A DNA stretch of 64,000 nt from the NCBI RefSeq assembly GCF_022201045.2, contig NC_068561.1, positions 19,842,501 through 19,906,500 of the forward strand, read 5' to 3'. Source of the DNA: Citrus sinensis. Its lineage: Eukaryota > Streptophyta > Magnoliopsida > Sapindales > Rutaceae. The position numbers were made by a program, and so were the translations under genes. Positions 50,975 through 64,000 of this stretch are shown piece after piece. Positions within the stretch are counted from its first letter, which is position 1, and each line of letters starts with the position of its first letter. The notes beneath the pieces are model-generated. The model did no database searches and had not been told where the DNA came from. It saw only the letters and a list, made by a program, of their open reading frames with translations.

Positions 50975-51790
50975 GCGAAATTATCATTGCACCACCTTTT
51001 TTTTGTTTTATATTCATCCAATCACTAAAAAATTCTAACATGTTCTCTGCAATCTGCAGTACTTTTTTTTAAAAATTTGTATCAACTAGCCACTTTTTAA
51101 CCAACAAAGTTAAACAATTTAAATGAAATGACAATTTTATCCTTAAATAAATTAAAAGACCATTTTATTTTACAAAAGCTTTAAAAAATAAGAAAATTAT
51201 AATTATAAAAATACTCCTAAATTTAATAAAAAATAAATCTCAAATAAAGGTGGTCAACTGATTTTTATTTAATTTAGATTTTGCAAAATTTTAATAATTA
51301 TTTTTATTAAAAAATTATAATTTTACAAAATTTTAATAAAAATGACTGAATTTATTTATTAAAAATTATAATTTTGCAAAATTTTATTAAAATAACTGAA
51401 TTTATTTATTAAAAAAAATCCCAAAATTTTAATAATTTAGGGGATTTTTATTAAATCCCAAAATTTTGTAATTATTTTTATAATTATATTTTTATTTAGA
51501 TTTTTATTAAAAACAAACATTCTAATTTTGGGATTTATTTTTTATTAAACTTAGGGGCATTTTTATAATTATAATTTTCTTATTTTTTAAAGTTTTTGTA
51601 AAATAAAATAATCTTTTAATTTATTTAGGGATAAAATTGTCATTTTATTTAAATTATTTAACGTTGTTAGTTAAAAAGTGGTTAATTGATACAAATTTTC
51701 AAAAAAATGTGGTGTAAAGAATATGTGAGAATTTTGTTGTGGTTGGATGAATATAAAACAAAAAAAAAAGTGATGCAGTGATAATTTCCC
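50975..51790. mobile_element. Foldback MITE with arms of about 260 bp
   Basis: The left end GCGAAATTATCATTGCA and inverted right end GGGAAATTATCACTGCA open arms that match for about 260 bp each, sharing TTTTATATTCATCCAA, AATGACAATTTTATCC and AATAAGAAAATTATAATTAT. A 9-bp TTTTTTAAA lies on both sides (50966-50974 and 51791-51799). The loop is AT-rich. The 9-bp duplication suggests the Mutator superfamily, but the AT-rich target makes it weaker proof than usual. It could form a long hairpin RNA if transcribed. Confidence 0.82.
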
Positions 51791-51799
51791 TTTTTTAAA

Positions 51800-54700
51800 T
51801 AGGATAACAAGAAGTAATGATACGACTTTTGTGGGGGAATCTATTAAAAAGTCGAAAGCAATTGAATTTTCTTAGTAAGGTACTAGTAAAAAATAAATAA
51901 TTATTTTATACTTTTTAATACGTAATATTTTTAAAAGATAGAGCAAATTCAAGTTTCAATTATTATTCCCTAACAACACTAATTTATGTACGGAGAGCAA
52001 CAATAAAGAATTGCATGAAATTAAATTTGATATAAACCATAACTTGACCCATATCATACTTCAATAAAATAAGAACTAGGTATTTTGGTTTATTTCTTCT
52101 TTATTTATTCAAAATCATTAACTAGTTTTTCTCCACACGTATTGAGTATTTACTGAATGAGGCTAACTGCACTTTAAAAATTGCTTTCAACGCTCTATTA
52201 CTTTAAACACTCATTTATTCTATTTAAAAAATTAAATTTTTCTTTGTATACTCTTTCAAATGCCAAAAAAGTTTCTTACTTAAACTACTTAAATTAATTA
52301 TCTTTATTTACTCTGCACACTTATAAAAATACTCATCTTAAAAAAAAGAAAATAAAATAAAGCGCTCACAATTTTTATGGATTAGTTTCTACTTTAATAA
52401 TTTATTTAAAATAATTCTTTTAAGATCTTTTAGAAAAGTAAGATTATAATTTCTGCTGGTTTTCTTTAAAGTAATTTCTGTAGGTATTATTAATGAATAT
52501 TTCACTCATTTAATTAACTCCATGACTACAACTTAGAAGAATAGAAGATAAATGGATCATGGATGAATACTTTTCTCAATCAACTTGGTCAGCGTGCAAT
52601 TTCACTTAAAAGAATTTTCTAACTTAATAGATGTGTGTGGTCTATAGTCATTTTTAATGGCCGGGATTCATAATAGATTGACACGATCCTGTTAATTAAC
52701 ACTTATATTTCATGGCCAAACTTCCATTGGGTTTGGCTGAACTTAATGGAAGATCATTGTTGATGTTATTTTCCTATAAAATAAATTTATTTTTTTTATG
52801 TTTTTGAATGAGTCTGTTTTGGTATTGAAAGTAATTATACCATACTTGTTAATAATAAATTATCCAAAATATTTAAGGGAAAAGAGACCTAAATGGATCA
52901 TCTGCTTGGTAAATAATATTTCTTGTAAGAAAAATATTAAAAATAACAAAATACAAAAGAAAAATATCTTATTATTAATTATTTAATTGCTTGTTCACGT
53001 TGAAATATATATTTCTTATATTTATAATATTTAAATTTTTTAGTTTAATTTTAATCTATTTAATTTAAAATTAATCTAAACAAAAATCTATGTGAAATAA
53101 AGATAATGTTGTAAAATTACGTTGTCAGGAAAATTATTAGATACTATAAGAATAGTAAGAGATAAGCAATAGGGGAAATTGGCAATCTTGCTTTACTAAA
53201 ACAAATTTTCTCAAATTTCAAATCCTTCCCGGTTACTTGCACAATTTACTGCGTAAAGTAAATAGTAATACTAAATAGTTTACTTATTATTTTCTTTAGG
53301 AAATTTCTCTACTCGGAGGTTGTTGTTTGTCGATAAAGTTTGAAATCATGTGAAAATGAATATATTGACCTGTGTGCATCTCATGAATAATTTGACCCGA
53401 AAATTCTTCATTTTTCTTTTAAAAATGGTTCGAAATAAATTTTTATATAAATAATACACATAATTTTTTTAATCAAAATTAATATCCATAAGCGTTTGTT
53501 AAAACTTAAATATGATTTTAGGATATGAATTATGAGGTTTGGGAGGAGATTCCAAAGTTGAATGAAGAAGAATTCTACATTGAATGAGTTTGTTAATTCG
53601 ATGAGAGTTAAGGAATGATATTTTATCCTAAATAGTAATTTAATTATAGAAGCTTTTTTTTTTAAAAAAAAAAAAAACTGATAAACATTAATACTATAAA
53701 GTAGGACTAAAATGCATCTGTTACCACTAAATATTTTCACAAACTCCTCTTGCAGCAATTTTATCAGGTAAGATAGTCGTTGCTAGTGATCCTATATATT
53801 AAGACCCTACATTCGTCTTCTTCTTCTCAAATCTTGGTCGTGAATGTTTATCAAAATGATGAAGCTTGTACGTTCTTGTACAATACTTGGCAGCATTATA
53901 AACACCCAAATGCGGAATGAGTAGCAGATATATATTTTTTTTTCAAAATCTGCTATACTTTAAGGTGATTTGTTTTATTTTATTATTTTTTGAATCAAAC
54001 ACCAAGTTCATCAGAATTACTTTTTATCCTCTCAACAACAATCCACATGAATACTCACAATAATGTTAGTAATCTTACTTTTTGATTAACTTCTACCTTC
54101 TTAAAATCATTATTTGATTAGTGCTGTAAGATTAGCACATTAATTAATTCGCATTGGATGGTTTTGTCTGTTAGATGAGAGCTAAGTGGAACAATATTAT
54201 ATTTATTATCGAATTATCCTAAAAAGTTTACCCTATTATTTTTTAATAATAGTGCTTTTATCCAATTGTTACCCCAACAAATGATTTAAGTGCCAATAGA
54301 TAGCCTTAAATGGCATGGTAATAACCAGGTAGGATTCAAAAAAAAAAAAAAAAAACTCTTATATCATTTTATATTGATCAAGTGAGTGAGATTTGAACCA
54401 ATTTTTTATTTTCAACACAAAATAGCTCCATCTTAATACCTCAATTATAAATTACAATTTATATATTTTTACATTTATACAACTCCCAGTAATTTTATAC
54501 GGGAGGATAATTGCTAGAGACACTGCTGAACCTAGCCCACGGTTAGAATTTTATTTTATTTTTTATATAATTTTTTCACAAGAAAACCCTTGAACCTTCT
54601 CCATCTTTCCGTGTAGCCTGAAAAATGATGATGGGAATGAAGCTTGTGGGTTGGGGCACAGCACTTGGCGGCATGTGGGTGAAAAACGGTCATCAAGGTT

Positions 54701-55252
54701 ATTGTGGGTGAAGTTTCCAGAGATGCATGCACTTGCCTAATGGGTATGGAGAGACTCGGATAGAAGTAAATAAGTTGAATGAAAACCGTAATACCCATGA
54801 TAAAAAAAAAAAATTATTGAAAGCTTTAGGATCGAGTTAAGCAATTTGACCTGCTGAAATTGCGAAATCTCAAAGAGTCAACTAAATATAAAGATAGTGC
54901 CAACAATATGATTGTTGAATGCTTGAGGTGATAAAACCAAGGTGCTTATTTGGACACCGAGGAACTCCCTCAGCAGAGCTTTATTATATAGTACATGGTG
55001 AACCGGTGGTCAATGCATGGTTGTTGTAGAGATTCCTTTAATTATTAGGCTACATTTGGTATTACGGCTTTTACGCTACAACTGTTACTGTACATAATTT
55101 TACAAAAGCCCTACTCTAATTTTTTCTTTCTCCATACTTTTTTCCTTACTCAGCGAACTTCAAAGGGGTAGCACTCCGTTTTCTGAAACCCTAATGCTCT
55201 ATCAATTTCTTATTCTCAATTATTTTGATTATTAGTTTGTGAATAGGCAATA
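51800..55252. other. AT-rich gene-free spacer
   Basis: I see no complete gene. Two short ATGAAGCTTGT-led stretches at 53860 and 54640 resemble the start of the PPR gene at 62069 but stop after about 20 codons. Poly-A and poly-T tracts occur near 53650-53680 and 54340. Confidence 0.5.
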
Positions 55253-55995
55253 ATGGCTACGCAGCGACAGCAGTGCCAAAACAGGCTCATCAGGATTCAT
55301 CTTAGCCGCATTATGATGTAAAGCTATCTAATCGATAAAATTTCAAGGATGTTAGCGTTAAGTTTCCACCTTTTTTCTCTTTAACATTACTGCTTCATTT
55401 TTCTTTAACATATATATATACAGTGACTAGGTTTTTGTTATATTTATATTCTAGATGTGTTTGATTTTCCTGTGTAGATCTTTGGATCGGATTCAAATTC
55501 TGATTTAATCTGCAAAGCATCCTCTAAAACTTGAGAGGAAATATCCTAATAAAATTCAAAAAAAAAATCAATATGAATTTTTAAAATCAACCTCTTTTAT
55601 TTGCAAAAAAATTGAATATAGAACAAAATTTTTAAGATATATAGGGTGAACGAAGGATTTATAAATGAATGAATGAAAGTGTTACCAAATTTTCTTTATC
55701 GCAATCTGTCATGGTAAAATCTAGATAGGACCCAACAATAATATTTAAGATAAATGTTAAAACTTTTGATGCAGACCACCTATCAACTCTCTTTGTCGAG
55801 AGTTATAATACAAATTTTATTTTTTAAGAACTCTCTCTTTACACAAACTTTTTTCGATTAATAATTTATATAACTTTTTCGATTAATAATTTATATTTTT
55901 AGATTATCTGATTTTGACTCTTTGTAAATCTCAATTTATAGGTGAGTGATTACATTGGAGTTCAACGCCTCACATATCTGGGAGATATTATTAAA
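55253..55995 (+). pseudogene. RPS5: Truncated RPS5 fragment (exon 1, intron 1, start of exon 2)
   Basis: An ATG at 55253 is followed by exon-1-like codons in which DSS-stop-PHYDVKLSNR-stop-NFKDV is readable, with two in-frame stops. After an intron-like stretch, exon 2 begins at 55942 with VSDYIGVQ. It loses the middle, shows a remnant of the [11 protein letters not shown] region and then runs into unrelated DNA. The intron part from about 55430 onwards matches, inverted, 58060-58580 in the neighbouring pseudogene. It is dead in several ways. Confidence 0.8.
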
Positions 55996-56076
55996 TTTAA
56001 GTTAGAATTTTCTAATCGTAAATTTAATTATTTCTAAATTCTTTGAAAAAGAGAAAATTAAAACAGAAATACAACA

Positions 56077-56201
56077 GAAAATCTGACTATAAGGATGAAA
56101 TAGTATGACAATAATTTCTTTCTCATTTGGGATTTAATTATTACTCTAATCGAATTAGAAGGTTCTAGGTTATACTATTTCATCCTTATAGTCAGATTTT
56201 C
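56077..56201. repeat. Perfect 30-bp inverted repeat with 65-base loop
   Basis: The arm at 56077-56106 (starting GAAAATCTGACTATAAGGAT) is perfectly complementary to 56172-56201. It lies between the two RPS5 remnants. It may be a small foldback element; no duplication is clear. Confidence 0.85.
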
Positions 56202-56321
56202 ACGCAAAACAAATTAATAAGGAGAGTATTAGCTGTAAATGCTACAAGATCAACAACCATAAATTCATGTCCTGTCCAAGGATGAAAAAGAAAAAAACCA
56301 AGAGGAATTACTTAATTTCTT

Positions 56322-59466
<3,145 letters not shown>

Positions 59467-59720
59467 TCTTACCTACACAACAAAATATTAAAAGATAATG
59501 TCTTTCGAACTCATGAAGCAAATCAAGATGCAGCGACGGAGAAGAAAGCGGAAGAAAAAAGAAAGGGTTAGTTTACCTGAAGAGGTTTGAGAGGGAATAA
59601 TAAGAATCGGCTGCCGCTCGCTTAGTTCACTTCTGAGTGTTAGGAGGCAAAAAGCTGGGTTTTTTTTTTTTTTTTTCCCACTATTTATATACAACAAGTA
59701 GGTAGCGAATTAGGGTTGGT

Positions 59721-60017
59721 TTTATAGAAAAAATTAAAAAATTTTAAGTATCGGTTGGTTAATAAATATTAGGCCCTCGTATTTTAGCAAACAATAAATA
59801 ATAATTGTTTCTAATAATGTTATTAACATGGATACTTTTAGATGCCAAAAGACAAAAACTCTTATAATTTTTTATAGAAAAAAAAATTAAGTATCGGTTG
59901 GTTAATAAATATTATGCCCTCGTATTTTAACAAACAATAAATAATTAATTGTTTCTAATAATATTATTAACGTGGATCCTTTTAGATGCCAAAAGACAAA
60001 AACTCTTATAATTTTTT
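59721..60017. repeat. Tandem duplication in the RPS5 pseudogene promoter
   Basis: Two consecutive units of about 150 bp (59721-59870 and 59871-60017) share TATCGGTTGGTTAATAAAT, CCCTCGTATTTTA, GATGCCAAAAGACAAAAACT and CTTATAATTTTTT. The single equivalent unit lies upstream of the intact RPS5 around 47960-48090. Confidence 0.88.
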
Positions 60018-60144
60018 AAATCAGTTTATTTTCATTGTAGCATATTTTGAATTAGGAATATTACTATTTATTAGCAGAATCACAAATTTTGATGTTCTGA
60101 ATTGGAAAGTAGAGGTTATACATTTTTGTAATGGCTAAACCAAC

Positions 60145-60329
60145 TATATATATATATATATATAGAAATGTTCAAGTCTGGAATTTTAAAGTGCTGAAAA
60201 GTATGAGAAAATTTTAAAATCGCATGATTTTAAAAGCTTAAAATTGTAAGACTTTAAAACCGTGCGGTTTTAAAGTTTTCCTGGACTTTCCCGCACTTTA
60301 AAATCTCTTATATATATATATATATATTA
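60145..60329. mobile_element. Palindrome-rich element embedded in (TA)n
   Basis: (TA)n tracts at about 60145-60164 and 60309-60329 enclose about 145 bp with weak inverted ends (ATTTTAAAGTGC / GCACTTTAAAAT). Two near-perfect palindromes lie inside, 60212-60235 (arms TTTTAAAATC) and 60252-60275 (arms CTTTAAAACCG). The layout resembles small elements known to sit in TA microsatellites. It has no coding content. Confidence 0.6.
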
Positions 60330-60718
60330 TACTTAACAACTTTACTTCATTCTTCTCATAACATGATCTTAAAAATTTTGTTTGTCGAGATAATTATGTA
60401 TTTTTCTCAAAGGCCGTAATTGACAAAGAAGCAATCAAATATAGTTTGTTAAAATCTTTGTTTATTAAAATTCTACTAAAACAATATCTGATTGAAGAAA
60501 TTCTATTTTTTTTTGGAAATCTATAAATTAGTTCACATAATGAAGAATTAAAATACCATTTTTGTTACATAAAAAATCTCAACAATTATGAAAGTATAAA
60601 CCATGAAAAGTCTAGCACTATGTTTTTTTGAGGGTTTTTATCCCAACAACGACATTAACATTCTCGGGCACTTCAAATAATTAAACACAACTATCAATAA
60701 AATATTAGTAAATAGAAA

Positions 60719-61375
60719 TATAAGATCACAACAAATCACTAAACGTTTCTATTGTCAAGTAACTTGATTACAATAAAAATTTAAAAAAATTATGTCAATA
60801 TCATCTTAGTAGCAATGCCTTGTATTGGCGAGAATAAAATCATCAACTTAATTCATAATCATGAGCAATAAATTTTAATTTGTTTAGCAACCTTAGGCTC
60901 ACGGGAATCTATCCTAACATTTATCACATTTTGGTTATGTAACATGCACACAATCATGAAAGATACTTTAAAAACTTTAGGTTTTCTTTTCGGAAAGGTT
61001 CTATCCTTTAATCTCCTTCTCAATCAAAATCTTTTAAATTTATTCATTTCTAGTTAGATAGGTAGGTGATCATATAAGATCACAACAAATCACTAAACGC
61101 TTCTGTTGTCACGTAGCTTGGTTACAATAAAACTTAAAAAAATTGTGTGAATATCATCTTTATAACAATGGCTTGTATTGGCGAGAATAAAATCATCAAC
61201 TTAATTCATAATCATGAGCAATAAGTTTTAATTTGTTTAGCAACCTTAGGCTCACGGGAATCTATCCTAACATTGATCACATTTTTGTTATGTAACATGC
61301 ACACAATCATAAAAGATACTTTAAAAACTTTAGTTTTTCTTTTCGGAAAGGTTCTATCCTTAATCTCTTTCCCAA
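60719..61375. repeat. Direct duplication of about 303 bp
   Basis: Units 60719-61024 and 61073-61375, offset by 354 bases, share TATAAGATCACAACAAATCA, TTGGCGAGAATAAAATCATC, CACGGGAATCTATCCTAACA and TTTCGGAAAGGTTCTATCCT. A related inverted sequence lies near 46560-46930, on the far side of the intact RPS5 gene. Confidence 0.88.
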
Positions 61376-62068
61376 TATTGCCATAATTTAGTTACCACCA
61401 TAATCACTTACATTCTCTCCAGTTTTGATCCGGTAAGTTCATATTCTAATCGAGTTTTCTAATATAAGTTCATATTCTAATGTAATTTTACATATTTAAG
61501 AAAAAAGATATGTCTAAATAATTTATATATACTCTAAAAATAACAAGTAATTAAAACTTATGTTTATTTTGGTCATCATATAATAAAACAACACTTTTGT
61601 GATAAAATTTATCAAACGCATGTATTCTACTTTTTAAACTCACAGTAACCACAATAATACAATTTACTAAACACTAAGTTACTTTTTTAATCAGTAGCTT
61701 ATTTTATTTACACAAAATAAGTAACTTATTTCATCAGCCCCGAAATCTCAAACTAACCCTAGGAATAACTGATTTGATATTGTTACCTTACTTGAAGAGT
61801 TTAATGCTGTTGATTAAAAGGAAAATAAAATTTAAGAACTGGGACCAAACATGCCAGGCCCAACCCAAAGATCCTTCATTTGAGAAAATTAAAAAAAAAA
61901 AAAAAAAGGATAAGCACTTAGGTGGCTTAAACCTGCTCTGCTCCACTCCGCTCCGTAGTTTTTTTCATCGGGTCCGGGTAGAGACCAAAGGTCTTGAGCG
62001 ACTGATCCGGCAGAACAACTCAAAAGATAAAGAAGTATCGTAAGTGTAAACTGAATTTGTTTCTTGCA
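61376..62068. other. Spacer and 5' region of the PPR gene
   Basis: AT-rich at the left. From about 61840 the base composition rises and the leader of the PPR gene begins. A poly-A tract lies at 61891-61907. No other gene is seen. Confidence 0.5.
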
Positions 62069-64000
62069 ATGAAGCTTGTGCGCCTGAGAACAACGCTGTA
62101 CAACATCAAAGCACAATTGGGTCTCGGAAATGTATTGGATTCTTCTTCCTCTTACTCGACGGCGACAGGAACTTCGACTCGAGAAGTGACAATTAGTTTG
62201 CGGAAGGGTTCATCAATGTATAAGCTTTACCGCATGCTTTCTCCAATGGGGGACCCAAATGATTCAATGGTTCCGCTGCTCGATCAATGGGTCGAAGAAG
62301 GACGCCCATTGGATATGGAACAGCTCCGAATCATCATTAAGAAGTTTCGGTTGTACAAACGATTCTCTCACGCTCTCCAGGTATTAAAAGTCGTAATATT
62401 TTTGTTATTATTTGCATTGCAATTTTCAAAAAAGTTCTGTTGAAAATGTTTGTTACTGTAATGATTTTATGGCTCCAAAAAATTTGTATCGTGTTTCCCT
62501 TTGATGGCATTTTGAGATGTGGTAGTAGATTTGGGAATTGTAGCGGGATAGCCTAGCCTCATGAACCCGGATAGCTAAAACTTTCATTTTTGCTCTATGT
62601 TGTGTAGTTCATATATGGATTGTCTGAAATTGAAACGATTTCAGTTTCATTACTAGTTTTTGGACTGTATTTTTCCACCTTTGCTCCCAAGCCTGTTGAT
62701 GGTCCTGTTGGTTGATGAGAATATATTGATTGAGCATTAACAAGTCTACTTAACTTAATGAGACTGATCAAGGGAGCCGTTTTTTGTTTTCTGTAAATTC
62801 GACTTTCGGGGAAGCATACTGGATTTGAGCTACCTGTGATAAGTGGAACCATTGGTTTCTTGTTATTAGTAAGGATGCTTATTCTGTTTTATGATTTCAA
62901 TTTTTTGTCATCTCATTGGTTTATCTCCCCGTCCCCCTTCCTTCCCAGATATCTATGTGGATGACCAAGAAGAGCAACTTCGTACTCACACCTGCTGATG
63001 TTGCCATTAGGCTAGACTTGATTGCTAAAGTTCAGGGAATAGAACAAGCAGCAAGTTATTTCAATTGTGTTCCAGAAAAGTTAAAGCTTCCCAGCGTTTA
63101 TATTGCTCTCCTCAATGCCTATGCCTGTGCAAAATCTGCAGAAAAGGCAGAGATTATCATGCAGCAAATGAGGGATCGGGGGTTGGTTAAAAAAACTATA
63201 GATTACAATTCCATGATGAATGTTTATTATCAGACTGGAAATTACAAGAAACTTGACAGTCTGATGCACGAAATGGAAGAAAAGGGTATTGATTGTGACA
63301 AATATACATTCAGCATCCTTCTCAGTGCGTGTGCAGCTGCTTCTGATGGTGAGGGAATTGACAAGATTGTGGCAATGATGGAAGCGGATCGGGGTGTTGT
63401 TTTAGACTGGACAGTTTATGCTACAGCAGCTAGTGGATATGTAAAAGCTGGGCTTTCGGACAAGGCTTTGGCAGTGTTAAGGAAGTCTGAGGTACTAATG
63501 ATGCACAACAAATTCAGTAGAGCATATGATTTTGTTATCACACAATATGCAGCATGTGGGAATAAAGATGACGTTTTAAGAGTTTGGAAACGCTACAAGC
63601 AGAACTTGAAGGTTTACAATAGGGGCTATATTTGTGTTATATCTTCCTTGTTGAAATTTGATGGCATGGAAAGTGCTGAGAAGATTTTTGAGGAGTGGGA
63701 GTCTCGTAATTTAAGTCATGATATCCGAATTCCAAATCACTTGATCGATGCATACTGCAGAAGAGGGCTTTTGCACAAGGCTGAAACTCTTATCTACAAG
63801 GCACAGTTGAGGGGGACAGAGCCTAATGTCAGGACATGGTATCTTATGGCAACGGGGTATCTTCAAAATAATCAAAGTGAGAAAGGAGTGGAAGCAATGA
63901 AGAAAGCGTTAGTGCTTTTGGAAGCCGGAACCAGGTGGAAGCCAAGCAAGGAATGTTTGGCTGCCTGTCTGGGATACTATAAAAAGGAAAGAGATATTGA
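62069..64000 (+). CDS. P-class pentatricopeptide repeat protein, 5' part
   Basis: Exon 1 is 62069-62380 (104 codons) and exon 2 starts at 62949 and runs off the right edge in frame. The N-terminus [20 protein letters not shown] is rich in basic and hydroxylated residues, a likely mitochondrial presequence. [20 protein letters not shown] and [20 protein letters not shown] follow. Helix-turn-helix PPR units are readable, for example [40 protein letters not shown] and [20 protein letters not shown]. The layout matches the At4g21705/At2g20710-like mitochondrial group. P-class PPR proteins bind organellar RNA for stability, splicing or translation; the target here cannot be told. The split before ISMWMT is a family intron position as far as I recall. 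Confidence 0.92.

Noticed and set aside
50617-53758. Several 60-116 codon frames rich in I, L, K, Y and F
   Set aside because: They are chance frames in AT-rich spacer or in the foldback element, with no family resemblance.

Overview
The window is nuclear DNA from a flowering plant, most likely a eudicot. The genes carry many short AT-rich introns with GT-AG borders, the spacers are very AT-rich, and the products include plant-specific families: a plastid homogentisate prenyltransferase, an IQM calmodulin-binding protein and a P-class PPR protein. Promoters carry plant telo-boxes and site II motifs. I cannot fix the genus from sequence alone.

Layout. 1-2154 (-): 5' part of a CPSF-A/DDB1-like beta-propeller protein gene, cut by the window edge, with one GC-AG intron. 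3187-6288 (-): MED7, a Mediator subunit. 7763-12821 (-): a young, almost intact Ty1/copia retrotransposon with one nonsense codon in gag-pol, nested in an older small element. 15558-18149 (+): a TRAF-type zinc-finger protein with a hexapeptide-repeat tail. 18977-22729 (-): eIF3c. 23-30 kb: gene-poor and rich in MITEs. 30716-33470 (+): an IQM calmodulin-binding protein. 34523-36670: a Mutator-type element whose target-site duplication contains the stop codon of the next gene. 36675-41773 (-): homogentisate solanesyltransferase (HST), with a solo LTR in intron 4. 44352-44549 (+): RPS28. 48335-49814 (+): intact RPS5. 50-55 kb: AT-rich spacer with a long-armed foldback element. 55.2-61.4 kb: an RPS5 graveyard, with a truncated + strand fragment and a chimeric - strand pseudogene split by a hAT-type MITE, plus local tandem duplications. 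62069 to the right edge (+): a PPR gene.

The genes are mainly housekeeping: Mediator transcription, mRNA 3' processing or a related propeller scaffold, translation initiation, two 40S ribosomal proteins, and plastoquinone synthesis in plastids. They form no operon-like pathway. The order CPSF-A-like / HST / RPS5 recalls the neighbouring Arabidopsis loci At3g11960, At3g11945 and At3g11940, so the block looks like conserved microsynteny expanded by inserted genes and transposons.

The most unusual features are the chimeric RPS5 pseudogene and its inverted-repeat partner beside a live RPS5 gene, the Mutator element placed exactly at the HST stop codon, and several non-autonomous transposons with readable target-site duplications. 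I found no evidence for a wholly new enzymatic system.
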